DNA of 64,000 nucleotides from Beta vulgaris subsp. vulgaris (lineage: Eukaryota > Streptophyta > Magnoliopsida > Caryophyllales > Amaranthaceae), in contig NC_079206.1 of the NCBI RefSeq assembly GCF_026745355.1, positions 26,665,845 through 26,729,844 of the forward strand, written 5' to 3'. Position 1 is the first letter of the stretch. Each line of letters starts with the position of its first letter. Positions 23,015 through 36,039 of the stretch are shown here, one piece after another. The notes under the pieces are model-generated. The model was not told where the DNA came from and did no database searches. It worked only from the letters and a program-made list of their open reading frames with translations. The position numbers and the translations under genes were made by a program.

Positions 23015-24350
23015 GTCGCGGTGATGTCCAAAAGTAAAGCAAATGGTTGGGTGACGACCCCACTGTCGAAGTGTAAGCTTTGTCTCCTCCGTCGCGTTCT
23101 CTTTCCCCCTGGTTAAAAGAAAGTTATCTCAAAGTATAAAAGTTATATCGATATTGGATTCCCGATAAGGAATCATATCAGGTAAGTTGTTAATGTTTAT
23201 TAAATATTTGCATATGAATATCGATATTGGTTTCCTAATAAAGAAGCATATCGTGGCAAGTTATTCTAAACGCTGGATTCCCGATAAGGAATCACATCTT
23301 GTTATTGGATTCCCGATAAGGAATCATTATAGTAAAAGTTATGTTATTTGTTGCTGATAAAAGATTGTGTATAACAGTATAAGAAAATGATTAATAGAGT
23401 ATCAAGGCATAAGTTTTGATTTCTGATAAGTCGATTAAAGGAAATAAATATTATCATCTATATCAGAATTGGTTGACTTAGATTCCTCATAAGGAATCGT
23501 GATATGTTTGAAAGGCTAGTTAAATATATATGAAATATGTCTCTGTTATGATTGCTTGGAAGTAGTCTTGTTGCATATGTTGTTATGTGAATGATGGTTT
23601 AGTACCAAAAGAAACAGTCAGATAAAGATATAATAAGCATGTGGTTAACACGAGTTGATGTGATGCATGTTGTGATAGTGTGACTATGTTGACTGTTGAG
23701 GCGTTTTCAAGTAAAAGCCACTAAAGCATGTGTTAAGCTTATTTTCGGGTTTAGTACTAGCTTTGCTGATGTGTGTATGTCGTTTTCTCATTTCTGTGGC
23801 CTATCACTTGGTGGGTGACATTATCCTAAATGTTTCAGGTTGAAGCCGTCAATAATCTTTATGGAGTTGAAGCTGTTATGTTTTGGAAGAATATTTGTAA
23901 TGTTATACGGAGATACCAAAGTGAGGACGCTTAACTTGTAATAGTTAGTTATTAATCCTTCGTTTTAATTCTTTATACTTAAGTTAGTGCTCCTGATTCT
24001 CTGTTGGTTGTTGCTCCGCGGAAGCGTTGAGGTTGATGAGCTTTGGGATTTGAAAATATTTTATAGATAAATTGAAATTGTAACAGGTTTAAATTATTTC
24101 TCGCTTTAGCGTTGTCTTATTTTCAAAGGAAATTCTGCTGGATATTTGTAGAAATTTATGAGAATAGAGTCTGAGAATCAGAGTGTTGTGTAATAGTTAA
24201 TCAATTTGAATAGGATTTGGGAATTGAGTTCCACACTTTCCGATGTAGTTTAGTGAGTGTGATGGTAATATTTCGGGTTATCTCGACCAGAGTCTCTTTC
24301 GATGTGCTTAATCTTCTGTAAGTTGGTCCGGAGAATCCGAGCTGTTACAC
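23015..24350 (+). mobile_element. Foreign insert in copia-B, possibly a gypsy solo LTR
   Basis: This block separates the copia-B gag start from its RT and encodes nothing. It carries four or five copies of a small palindromic unit, GGATTCCCGATAAGGAATC, between 23153 and 23500. The right part has GCTCCGCGGAAGCGTTGAGG (about 24014) and the block ends ...GCTGTTACA, both resembling LTRs of Tekay-type chromoviruses as I know them. I could not fix the left end or a target duplication, so solo LTR is a suggestion. Confidence 0.35.
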
Positions 24351-24351
24351 C

Positions 24352-25512
24352 TACATGGTGATTTAAGAGAAGAAATCTTCATGCATGTTCCACCATGTTA
24401 CAATCTTCCTGATGGGTATGCAAGACAGTGGTTTGCCAAACCGTCTAGTGTCTTGCTATCTTTTGGCTATGTTCAATCTCATGCAGATCACTCTTTGTTT
24501 GTGCAAGAGAAAAATGACAACTTCACAACTATCCTAATATATGTTGATGACTTGATCATCACTAGAAATAGTAATCATGACATTAACCAGCTTAAACAAT
24601 TTCTAAGCACTTCTTCTCATATGAAGGACCTACGAAATTTAAGCTATTTCATAGGAATGAAGTTTACTACCACTTCTCAACGTATATTCATCTCACAAAG
24701 GAAATATGCTTTTGACCTTTTGAGAGAATATGGTGTTGACAAACAAAAAGCTCTCAAATTGCCATTAGATACTCATGTCAAGTTGGAGCCTCAAAAGGGT
24801 ACTCTTTTACCCGATCTCGAGACATACAGAAGACTAGTGGGTTAACTAATCTACTTAACACTTTCAAGGCATGATATTACCTTCTATGTTCAATTGCTTA
24901 GCCAATTTATTCAAGCTCCCACTTTTGTTCATATGCAAGCAGCACGAGGGTCCTTAGGTACATCAAACAAGCACCTGCTCAAGGTATACTACTGGCAAGC
25001 AATACAACAGCAAGGCTCACTGTCTACTGTGATTCAGATTAGGCATCCTCCCCTTACTTTAGGAGATCGACTAATGGTTAATGTGTTATCCTAGGTACTT
25101 CTCTTATATCCTGGAAAAGTAAAAAGCAAAGTGTGGTTGCCACATCATCAGCAGAAGTTGAATAAAGAGCCATGGCACTTACCACTTGTGAATTGACTTG
25201 GCTTATGTCCTTACTTAAGGATCTAGGGCTCAAGAAAATGAATGCAACAACATTAAAGTGTGACAACCAGGTAGCACTATCTATAGCAGCTAATCATGTT
25301 TATCATGAAAGAACGAAGCACATACAAATGGACTGCCATTTCATTCGAGAGAAAGTAAATCAAGGCATAATTCAGCCCTTCTATGTTCCATTATCAGAAC
25401 AATTAGCAGATGTTCTAACCAAAGCCTTAGCTGTTAATCAACACAGACGACTTCTAGGCAAGATGGGAGTGCAATCTTCTTTACACTCTCATCTTGAGAG
25501 GGAGTGTAAATG
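24352..25512 (+). pseudogene. pol: copia-B RT and RNase H remnant
   Basis: The reading begins inside the RT at LHGDLREEIFMHVP and includes YVDDLIITRNS (catalytic YVDD about 24540), then passes a stop after YRRLVG (24845). RNase H follows in pieces: LISWKSKKQSVVATSS (about 25100), then 25172-25512 with ALTTCELTWLMSLLKDLG, CDNQVALSIAANHVYHERTK and QLADVLTKAL. Protease, integrase and the first half of the RT are absent. This is a decayed copy. Confidence 0.88.
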
Positions 25513-25795
25513 AATGTAATATGTGACATCTGAGTTGCACATGTCATCAGTAAAACCTAGGTGTCTAAATGGCACATGGTTTTTCCTTACTCATGTGCAT
25601 ATCATTCTAGGGATTGCTACCCTAGTTAATTCCTAATATTTAAAGGCTGCTATAGTCAGTTGTACAAAGCAACAAACACATTCAATATAGAAGGAGGAGC
25701 TGCCATTGAGCTACCTACCATATCTAATCTTTCCTCTTTTACACTTTAATTTACTTAGCTGATTTCATCAAACTCTCCACTTTATATTGTTTACA
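25505..25795 (+). repeat. 3' LTR of copia-B
   Basis: 291 bp, matching 22501-22791 with about 30 substitutions and no length change. Confidence 0.9.
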
Positions 25796-25810
25796 ATTCG
25801 CAATGCGGAA

Positions 25811-26098
25811 ATTTTTGTCAAATTAAGGGAGAATTCGCCGCCAAGGACTCCAAAGTGACGGCGTACCTGTATGTAATCCAATCAAAGGTAAAATCATTTA
25901 CAAGTTTTAACATTTATCAGATCCCAAGGGATCAAAATACGCAGGTGGACACCCTAGTCAATATTGGCTCGACCATGAGAAAATTGCGATTCAAGAACAT
26001 AACTATTGTACACTTAGCGACACCGATAGTCGGTCGACCAACAGCCGTTGTCGATGTCAATGAAATTACGACGCCGTCCACCAGCTGGAAGGCGTCGC
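25811..26098 (+). pseudogene. Fragment of Tat-lineage gypsy additional RNase H
   Basis: The frame reads QIKGEFAAKDSKVTAYLY then FNIYQIPRDQNTQVDTLVN, closely similar to the second RNase H domain of the Tat element at 50165-50340 in this window. It is cut by the copia-B LTR on the left and by the CACTA-1 terminus on the right. Confidence 0.8.
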
Positions 26099-29000
26099 CA
26101 CTATAAGAAAAAATGTAGTAGCAACGTATCTAGAGCAACGTTTTTATAAGCGTTGCGTTCAGGTAGTTGTTACAGCGCTTTCGAATTTAACAATGCATAG
26201 TTTTTGAAATTGATAAAAGCGTTGCTATAAACAACTACAACAACGCTTATAACTTTATTAGAAAATTAAGGATTCTATAGCAACGCCTACACCAAATATT
26301 TGGAAGAACACGCTCTTTTGTTTTTAGTTCCCTCTACAAGCACTTGAGAAACCCTCAACTATCACAAGCACGAGTGCACAACTGAAACGGTTCTGGAATT
26401 ATGGAACTCTTCCCCTCTCTCTGTCTCTCACTCTCAATTCTGGAATTCTTCACGGTTGATTATTGGATTCCTTACTTGGCGACTGGGTGAAGATATTGTA
26501 TTAGGGTTTTTCCGAAATTAGCTTAATTGAACAAGGTTAGTAATTTCCATTCATTGTTAGTAATTCGTCACCGTTGATTATTGTTGCTACATGTTTGTAT
26601 CTGATTCACCAAATGGTTTCTTTCACAAACCATGTTAGACGTTTGTTTACACCGAAATTGCTTTCGGATCTCCTATTGAAATTGTTGTTATGTTATTTAA
26701 TTGATTTATGCGCTTTCTGTTATTTAATTGAAATTGCACTGTTTTGTTTGGTTGAGTTTCTTTTAAGGGGTGTATTATTCTACTATGGCCTAAGAGTACC
26801 AATCTTACTCTTCATAGCCTCTGACTTTGATTTCATACCCTCATTCCATAATCCAAGTACTTCTATTTGATTTTATTTAGTGTTAAGGAGGATGCCAATG
26901 TATGAGGATGAGGCTAATCTAAGTACTACTGTAGTAACTCTTTCAAACTAATCTAAAATGGTTTGAAATAATTAAAGAGTAATGTACTCCACTGTCTATG
27001 CCATATTTTTTCGAATAATTTTTGTACCTTTTATTCTTCAAGTGCCATGTTACTTCCATAAGTTTGATTTTTTCATATTGACCTCGAGTAGTAATTGATT
27101 TTCACTGCCTTCCTAAACAATGATTTTTCCAATATGCACAAAACTTCTAATTTCGATGAAAAATGATTGTAGATTTCAGATTTGGAGGTTTTGATATTAA
27201 GAAAACTTCTAACCCCAAACCTTTTTATTTCCTCACTCCCGTACCATCTTCCTTCCTCCCCTTTGTGCTTGTTATGAACAAGACCCATTGCGAGGTGGCT
27301 GCAATACCTGTTGAATGATAATATATAATGATAATATAGTCTTTATGTCTTTATAGTGATTCTTACAAGTATTTAGTTGTTCTTATATGTTTTTATGTCA
27401 TCCTTGTGTCTAGGAAGAAAATTTCGGATATCCTTGAAGAAAGGCGGCATCAATTGTTATACCTCCTGAATAGTAGGTATTATTTCCCTGATTACAGTTT
27501 CTAATGTTATTGCAACTTTTTTGGTTTTGTAGAATTTCTTTGATGGGTTGGATATGTATTATGTGTTTACGGAAGCATTTTGAGTAGCAATTTCTGAATT
27601 TATGTGATGCATTGTAAGTAATTCTTGCTTCATGGAGTATATCTTATATATGTGCCTTATGCTAGCTTGAGTAGACTGTAGACTTTTATCACTAAGAACT
27701 TGGTTTAAATCATTTGAATAAAATGTAGACTTGTCTCGGCTGTTTGTGAGATTACCAGTCCACGTTATGATGATGCAAGGTTAGCTAAGATGAGCTCTTC
27801 TTATTTGCTTGCTGCTGAAAATGATGCCTTGTCACTTGAATTTTGGGATTGTCGTAAAAGTGGAGGTAGCTAGACATCTTATCTTAGTAGTTTCATGTGT
27901 GGGATTTTTTTTTTTTTGTGAGGGAAGGTTTTGAACACTTTTTCCGAACAATGCAGAATGGGACAAATATCGTGCAAAGACGCAACTGGCGAGGTGTCAT
28001 AGCTATTCACCTTCTTCATGTTCCAATTTACCTCTCCCTTAAAATTAATCTCCACTCTTTTTATGTAGTTTTCTTTGAACTCTCTTATTCCCTCCCTCAT
28101 ATGTTTTATGGTGTCTATTATATTTTGTGATGTCTTTAGTTCAAATTGGATAATAAATGTAAATTCTAGCTTGTGTGATCTTTTTTGACATTCACTTATT
28201 GGGTATACCTTTTTAAATTTATGGGGTCTTATGTCACACTAGCAATATATATTCAAAAAATGGAGCTTGTCATGCATATGTATTTTTATGCTAGTGCTTC
28301 GAGTCTCTTCATCTCCTATGAGTAGTACATTACACAAATTGTAAATGCTACCAACTCAAACCCTCTTTTTATTTTCAACACATTGATATCAAAGGGATTG
28401 ATATCTGCACCAAAAACTAAGCACATTATGTTGTTTTCCTAAAGTTTTGTGTTTCTAGTTATCGTAATGTGATCCACTTGTGTTTCTTTTAACTCGTAGA
28501 TTATGGGTTTGGTTGTTTCACTTGGATGTTGCGGCATGCTATAGTAAATAGTGAACTCATTCAAAATTGTAAATAAACGTATTATAAACGTCATGGTGCT
28601 TAATTGGAAAATTGTTATTATTAATTATACTCTTGAAAGTTGAGACTCTATTATGTTATTGTTTCCATGTTCTTTCCAAGTTTTTAAATATTTTATTAAT
28701 TATTGTTACTTTCATTATTAGCACTATGACTTTAATTTTAGCACTTGTATCTTAATTTGTCTATGTGATTTACTTATCTTTTTGGGTATACAGTTGTCAT
28801 TTCATTGATGGATCAAAACGGGATGAACTGCTCTAGAGAATATGAGGAATTTAACAGTGCTTTAAATACTTTTCTTGACGATTCTTCTGCCAAAGTTGCT
28901 ATTGATGGACAAATTTAATGTCCTTGCAAAAGGTGTTATAGGCGATTTTGCTATTCAAGGGATGAAATATATGATCATGTGATTGTTAATGGATTTGTGA

Positions 29001-31279
29001 AGGCATTTAAGGATTGGGTCATAAACAAGGAAGCATCTTCTTTTACATGTAAGGACAACATCAGTACGAATGAAAGTTATTGTGCTAATAGTTTTGATGA
29101 TATTGACGGATTATTGCAAGATACTTTTAGAGATATGAATGAAGGGTTAAATGTAGGTGAAGAGAATGCAAATGGGCCAAATGAAGAGGCTAGAAAGTTT
29201 TATAAGTTGGTAGAAGAAGGAAAGCAAGAGATATATCCTGTTTGTAAAACTTTCTCTAAGTTGTCTTTCCTTAGTCGCTTATATCTTTTCAAGTGTCTTA
29301 ATGGTATAAGCAATGTGGCCTTTGGTGATCTATTAGAGTTGTTGAGAGAGGCATTTCCTATGGCTCAATTTCCTAAATCTTTTGATGAATCTAAGAATAT
29401 TGTGAGAAAATTAGGTCTTGAGTTCTTGACTATGAAAAAATACATGCTTGCCCCAATGATTGTATTCTTTACAGAAAAGAATGTGAAGGAGATAATGTAT
29501 GTCCTAAGTGTGAAACATCAATATGGAAGTATGATAAAATCCCTGCATTTAAGGTATTTCCCTTTGAAACCTAGACTCCAACTATTATATATGTGTTCTA
29601 AGACAGCTGAATTAATGATTTGGCATGACAAAAAAAGAACACAAAATGAGTACATTAGGCATCCAGCAGATGGCCAGTCTTGGAAGGACTTTGATTCTTC
29701 ACATTGAACCTTTGCAACTGATCCACGAAATGTTCGGTTGGCTCTTGCTAGCGATGGATTCAACCCATTTCGGACTATGAGCGTTGCTCATAGCACATGG
29801 CCCGTTGTGTTAATTAATTATAATCTTCCACCATGGTTGTCAATGAAACCTGAATGTTTCATGTTATCTTTGTTGATTCCTGGGCCTAAGTCGCTTGGAA
29901 ATGACATATACGTCTATTTTCAACCTTTGATTGATGAGTTGAAGGAATTGTGGGAAGATGGGGTGGAGACCTATGATGCTTTTAAGAAGCAAACATTCCA
30001 GTTACATGCTGCTTTACTAGGTACGATAAATGATTTTCCAGCATATTCTATGTTGTCTAGATGGGCCGGCCACTAAAGGAAATTATGCATGTCCAAGCTG
30101 TAACCATGATGTAAGACCCATTACTTAGATCACAGTGGAACAATTGTTATATGGACCATCGAAGGCTTCTTGAATGGGCCATCCTTGGCGAAACGATAAT
30201 TAATCATTTAATGGAGAAGTGGAGGATAGAGTTGCACCTTCTCCTATAGGGTACTGATCTTCTAAATGAATTGAAAGACTTTGTAAATGATTTTGGAAAG
30301 AGAAAAAAAAGGACTTAGTAAAGGTAAATGGAAAAAGAAGTCTGTATTCCTGGAATTTCAATATTGGGCTAATATTAAATATCGTCACAATCTTGATGTC
30401 ATGCGTATTGAGAAGAATTTCTTTGAAAATATCATTAGCAAACTCTTGGACGTTCCAAGAAAGAAAAAGGACCACATTAAGGCACGTCTCGATTTGGTGG
30501 ATCTTAACATAAAACCACATCTCCACTCTTTTCCTTTAGAAGATGGTAAGCACTTGTTAGTGCCCCCAGCACCTTTTACAATGGGTAATGTGGAAAAGGA
30601 CTTGTTTCTTAAAGTTTTTAAGGACTCAAAGCTCCCTTATGGTTATGCATCGAATATAGCAAGGTGTGTTCAAGTTAAAGAACGAAGGTTTACTGGTTAC
30701 AAAATCAATGATGCGCATGTCTTGCTACATCACTTGCTGCAAGTTGCTGTCTGAAAGACATTGCCGAAAGTGTTGTTGTACCTTTATTTAGACTGGAAAA
30801 CTTCTTTCGTGGCATATGTAGCAAGATTCTTTGCCTCAAAAAGTTAGACAAGTTGGCATCTGAAGTTTTTGAAATACTTTGTCAATTCGAAATGATATTT
30901 CCTCCTACCTTCTTTGATGTTATGGTTCATTTGCCTAGTGATTTAGTTGATGAAATATAAATATGGTGGGCCGGTGCAGTATCGTTGGATGTACTTTGTT
31001 GAGAATTTCTTGGTAAGTTAATGTCTTATGTCTGTAATAGGAGTCGTCCAGAAGGAAGCATAGCTGGAGGCTATATGATGGAAGAATGCTTGACATTTTG
31101 TTCTAGATATTTGCACGATGGTGTAAGGACTAGAATGGATAGAAGATGTGCTAGGCATTGTGAAATGAACCATAGTGAAGATGATTCATCCATTTTTCAA
31201 AAAGGTAGGGAATCCTATTGGAGGAAAAAGGACAAGAAAAGGATTTTCTTTAGACGTTATAAGTAAGAAGCAAGCACTA

Positions 31280-31550
31280 TGGGAAAAAACAGAAGGGCTT
31301 CGCAAGAAGGGGTGCGCTTTTGATAAAAGCGCAACCCTATTGATGAAGGGCTGCGCTTTTGTAAAAAGGCGCAGCCCTACAAAACAGAAGGGATGCGCTT
31401 TTTAAAAAAAGCGCAGCCCTTCAGTTGGTAGGGCTGCGCTTTGTTGAAAAGCGCAGCCCTTCTCAAAGTGTAGGGCTGCGCTTTTTAAAAAAGCGCAACC
31501 CTTTTGACTTGGTAGGGCTGCGCTTTTTTTAACTAGCGCAGCCCTACTTT
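31280..31550. repeat. Left subterminal repeat block of CACTA-2
   Basis: About a dozen copies of AGGGCTGCGCTTTT and its complement arranged as adjacent palindromes. In En/Spm such motifs bind the accessory transposase protein, so these are probably its binding sites. Confidence 0.85.
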
Positions 31551-32662
31551 GAATTTTTTTTTTGAGTGAGTTTTAGTGCGCGCATGTACATTATCCTTCC
31601 CACTTTCCCTCTTTGTTTTACTTAGAGTAATTACGAGCGAAAAACCGAGTGCACCACCACCACCTTGCGAACCCTAATTCGAGTGCACCACCACCAACCA
31701 CATTGCTCCACCACTTTGCGCGACCACCACTGCTGCCCACGCCAGTGATGCTGAGGCCACTGCTGCCCACGCCACTACTGCGCGCCACCCACCACGCCAC
31801 TGCTCCACACTTTGCGCGACCTAACACTACCACCTTGCGCGCCACCCACCACTACCCTTCTCTTCTCTTCTCTTCTCTTCTCCACTCTTTGAGTGGTTAA
31901 TTAGGTATGAATTAATCTTGTTTTTAAGTTACTTTTGTTTTTCTTAATTGAAATTAATAATGTGCAATGTGGGTTTTGTCAATTGTAGGAAGAAGATGCT
32001 AAGGAAGTTTTCTCTTCATTGCTCGTCGTTGGTGTTTAGAGGTAACTACTTTAACATGTAGACAAAGTTGATAATTTATTGAATGTATATGTATTTATTA
32101 TAATGTATATATATTATTTGTTGATATGAGATTGTATGAAAACGTATTGTGATTTAGCTATATATGAAATCTACAAGTTGTTTGAATCATCATCATATAT
32201 GCCTAGATACCCGTTCAAGACTTAGTCATTAGGAGTAAGTCTTGAATAGTCCCCGGTTTGGGACTGTTCTTGGACGTTTGATCTCACTTAGGTGGTGAAT
32301 GTGTGTCTTCTTTTCAATTCTAAAGAAAATCTTGGCTTATCGTTTCTCTACATTGTTCTCTGTGTACATATGTAGATAAGCAATAATCTACATTGTGTAC
32401 TTGGAGAACTGTAGGGAAATTCTGCCGGATTTTCCTTAGAATTGAAAAGTTGTCATATATTCACTAGTGAGATTAGACGTCCAAGGATGGGTTAGGTTGG
32501 AGTGATAAGGACCTTTGACTGCATGCATACAATTGAACATGTCACTATCTTAGCTTGTTGTATACGTGTGTGATTTGAATATGTGAGTGTGTACTTTAAT
32601 AATGATTGATGCATTATAATGAATGTTGTGTTTAATTATTAGAGGTGGTCTTCTTGAATGAG
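31551..32662 (+). other. Leader region of CACTA-2
   Basis: Between the subterminal block and the Tnp2 start. 31640-31890 is rich in CACCAC/CCACTGC repeats and is read in two strands as His/Pro- or Gly/Trp-rich frames, which I take as low complexity. It ends in a TTCTCTTC microsatellite (about 31858-31885). GGTATGAAT at 31902 and the acceptor-like TTGTAG at 31984-31989 suggest a leader intron. Confidence 0.5.
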
Positions 32663-35600
32663 ATGGATCGTACTTGGATGTATGGTAGTCGTGAATCGAT
32701 TGAGTTTGTGAATGGGGTCTCGGAATTCTGTAGAAGTGCATTAGAATATCAAACATCCTCTGGAGCAGTCGACTTTTATTGTCCTTGTTTGGATTGTAGA
32801 AATGTGAGCAAGGTTAGTAGTATACATGTGGTTAGGGAGCATGTCTTTCGCCGTGGGTTTAGGCCTCAATACCACGTATGGTTTGGCATGGTGAGCAGGG
32901 GAGGTATAGGAAGCTCTGGAGTAAAGAATGATGTATGTGAAGAAAAAAAGAAGGATGATGATGAGTTAGGGGATGAGAATTTGGATGATGAATTTGGAGA
33001 TGATGATAGGGATCGGGTAGACGAGATGATACACGAGGTTGAAGATCAGTCGTGTAGACGACCTCGTATTTTTGAGTCTATGTCTCAGGCTGCTGAAAAG
33101 CGTTGTATCCAGGTTGTACAAAGTACACCAAACTTTCCGCGGTGGTAACACTGTTCAACATTAAGTCGAACGCTGGTTGGACGGACTCTAGTTTCACATC
33201 GTTGTTGGAAGTTTTAGCTGAGATGCTCCCTGATGGAAATGAACTGCCAAAGTCGTACTATTATGCGAAGAAGCTGATGTGTCCTTTGGGTTTAGAGTAC
33301 GAGCGGATACATGCTTGTCCTAACGATTGTGTGCTTTATCGTAATGAGTATGACATTTACATGAGTGTCCACGTTGTGGATTGTCGAGGTACAAGCGTGA
33401 AGGAGCTGGAGGTAGTGAAGGACCACCAGCCAAGGTGTTGTGGTATCTACCCATAATACCTAGATTTAAGCGCATGTTCTCAATTAAAGGAGATGCGAAG
33501 AATTTGAGGTGGCATGCAGATCGTAGGAAGAAAGACGGTCTGCTCAAGCATCCGGCTGATTCGCCTGAGTGGAAAACTATCGACAGGGTGCATAAGTCAT
33601 TTGGTAATGAGGATAGGAATCTGAGGCTTGGATTATGTACGGATGGCATGAACCCTTTTGGCAATCTCAGCTCGCAGCATAGTACATGGCCAGTAGTTTT
33701 AGTGGTTTACAACTTGCCTCCTTGGTTGTGCATGAAACGCAAGTACATGATGCTGTCGCTTCTTATATCGGGGCCCAAACAACCTGGAAATGACATAGAT
33801 GTATACCTTCAGCCGCTTGTTGAAGATTTACAGAAGATGTGGAACGAAGGAGTGTTAGTATTTGATGCGTATGCTAATGAGATGTTCACTCTGCGTGCCA
33901 TGTTTTTTGTATATGAACGATTATCCAGCTTATGGGAACTTATCTGGGTATAAGACTAAAGGAAAACAACCTTGCCCGATTTGTTTAGATGACATGAAAT
34001 CTACACACCTTAAGGGCTGCAAACATGTGTATATGCGCACACGAAGGCTCCTCACCGCGACCATCCCTATCGGTTTAAGAAGAAGGCATTCGATGGGACG
34101 GTTGAAGAAGAAGTTGCTCATAGACCATTAACTGGTACTGAAGTTTATAATCAGGTGAAGGGCATTGAAACAGTCTTTGGTAAACCTGCTAGTGAGGTTG
34201 ACACCTACAGGATTATGGAAAAAACAGTCCATTTTTTGGAAACTCCCATATTGGAAAGATCTAAAGGTCAGACATTGTTTGGATGTCATGCACATAGAGA
34301 AGAATGTTTGTGAAGCTATTATCGCGACACTTATGAATATTCCGGGCAAGACAAAAGATGTTAAGGCGTCACGACTTTACTTGGAAAAAGAGGGGATTCG
34401 ACCAGAGTTGTGGGCTCAGAAAAGGGACGGAAGGAAGAAGAAAAGAGGGGAGGAAAGGGTTGATGATGAAACTCAGAAAAGTAAAAAGGTGGAGGATTCG
34501 GAGAAGAATTATTTGCCACCAGCTTGCTACACGATGTCGCGTGCAGAGAAACGGATTTTTTGCGAGTCATTGTATGGCATTAAGGTCCCTACTGGCTACT
34601 CATCGAATATGAAGCGCTTTGTTACCTTAAATGGTGAGTTGAAGTTATCGAGTATGAAATCGACGAATTGTCATGTCATGATGCAAGTATTCTTACCGAT
34701 TGCAATTCGTGGGATACTTCCAAAGCATGTGAGGCACACCATTACAGAACTGTGTTCATTTTTTCATCAATCTGCAGCAAAGTCCTAGACCCGTCGACCC
34801 TCGATTCCTTGCAAGCCAGAGTAGTTGAAACTCTATGCAAATTTGAGATGTATTTCCCCCCCGCATTCTTTGACATTATGGTCCATCTCATTGTCCATCT
34901 AGTTCGAGAAATTAAGCTGTGTGGTCCAGTGTTTTTGAGGTGGTGCTATCCTTTTGAGAGATATATGGGAACTTTGAAGGATAAAGTTCGGAATCCTGCA
35001 CAACCAGAAGGTAGTATAATTCAAGGGATTGTGGGTGAAGAGATCAGTAATTTTGTGGCTGAGTATTTTGCTAGTGTTGATCCTGTTGGACTTCCGACAT
35101 CCCGACACGAGGGCAGACTTGAGGGCAAGGGTACAATTGGTTCAAAATTGATCACACCTTCGTAGAAAAGCGTAAACAAGCTCACTTATTTGTATTGCAT
35201 CACGTACCAGATGTCCATCCTTATTTAAGTGAACATATGGAGGAATTACGTGTTAGCAATCCTGGAAAAGGAGTGAGGGCATTGACGCAAATGCATAACA
35301 AGACTTTCATTGATTGGTTTCATAAACGAGTACTCAATGATTTGGATGAAAGTGTTCCTGAAACAGTCAAGTGGTTAGCATTTGGTCCTCGTGAACTGTA
35401 CGCTCTTATGAGGGTTATGATATTAATGGGTATACGTTTTGGACTGAACGTCAAGATCTGAAGTCAAGATCGCAACAAAATAGTGGTGTTTCACTTGTGG
35501 CGTCGTCTACACAATATGCAAGCTCGAAAGATAAGTCGCTGTACATGCTGAAAGCAACTATTATGGGCGAATACAAGAAATATGGGAGCTGGACTACTGT

Positions 35601-36003
35601 ACTTTTAATATTTGCCTCTTGTGTTGCAAGTGGGTTGACAATAATCGACGTTGTGTAAGAAACGATGATCCTTGCGGATTCACTCTTTTGACCTTAGTCG
35701 TCTACGTGAAACTGAGGAGCCATTTGTAATTGCATCACAAGTCAAGCAAGTATTTTTTGTAACTGATCCTGCTGATCATAAGTGGTCAATTGTTGTACCT
35801 GGTAAAAGGAGTATCCTCGGTATTGGTGATGTTGATAATGAGGAAGAATATGATGCATTTGAGGACCTCCCCCCTTTTACCTATCCTCAAATTAGTGTGG
35901 AAGATGATGTAAAATGTCGGAGAACTATATGCGTGTAGATCACACGGAAGGGATACATGTACTTGAGGATCCTAAGAAACGGCGGAAGTCCAATAAATCA
36001 TGA
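32663..36003 (+). pseudogene. CACTA-2 Tnp2 transposase (few frameshifts)
   Basis: Catalytic transposase of the element, nuclear. ATG 32663 opens the transposase-associated domain (WMYGSRESIEFVNGV, CPCLDCRNVSKV, HVFRRGFRPQYHVW) with an acidic linker (EEKKKDDDELGDENLDDEFGD region). The tnp2 core spans 33103-34350: LGLCTDGMNPFGN, STWPVVLVVYNLPPWLCM, LISGPKQPGNDIDVYLQPL, CPICLDDM, and HCLDVMHIEKNVCEAI. A DUF4218-like region covers 34500-35160 (FERYMGTLKDKVRNPAQPEGSI) and a DUF4216-like region 35672-35938 (EEPFVIASQVKQVFFVTDP). It ends with TGA 36001-36003. Frame changes near 33150, 33440, 33910, 34080, 34270, 34790 and 35165; some may be introns. Much better preserved than CACTA-1. Confidence 0.88.
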
Positions 36004-36039
36004 GACATAAACTCAGGTGTGTGTAATTTCTCCAATTTG

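Larger units (their letters stand above)
22501..25795 (+). mobile_element. Old copia LTR retrotransposon (copia-B), rearranged
   Basis: Two 291-bp LTRs (22501-22791, 25505-25795) start TGTAAATG and end TGTTTACA, and differ at about 30 positions (about 10%). The primer site TGGTATCAGAGCT (initiator-Met tRNA type) follows the left LTR directly at 22792, and a purine tract GAGAGGGAG precedes the right LTR. Flanking pentamers CTTCC and ATTCG do not match, and the flanks differ in kind (CACTA-like left, gypsy RNase H right), so the two LTRs may come from different insertions or a recombination. Only a gag start (22968) and the RT to RNase H part remain; 23015-24350 is foreign sequence. Confidence 0.85.

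Noticed and set aside
23048..24359. Exact solo LTR with ATGGT duplication
   Set aside because: ATGGT occurs on both sides, but the implied LTR end (CCTAC) lacks the usual CA, and the 24355 copy is part of the copia RT codons.
31280..31550. CRISPR-like array
   Set aside because: The repeats are CACTA subterminal palindromes without unique spacers, in a plant genome.
31618..31900. His/Pro-rich 83-aa frame and its antisense
   Set aside because: CCACCA low-complexity leader of CACTA-2; no domain and the Tnp2 start is at 32663.
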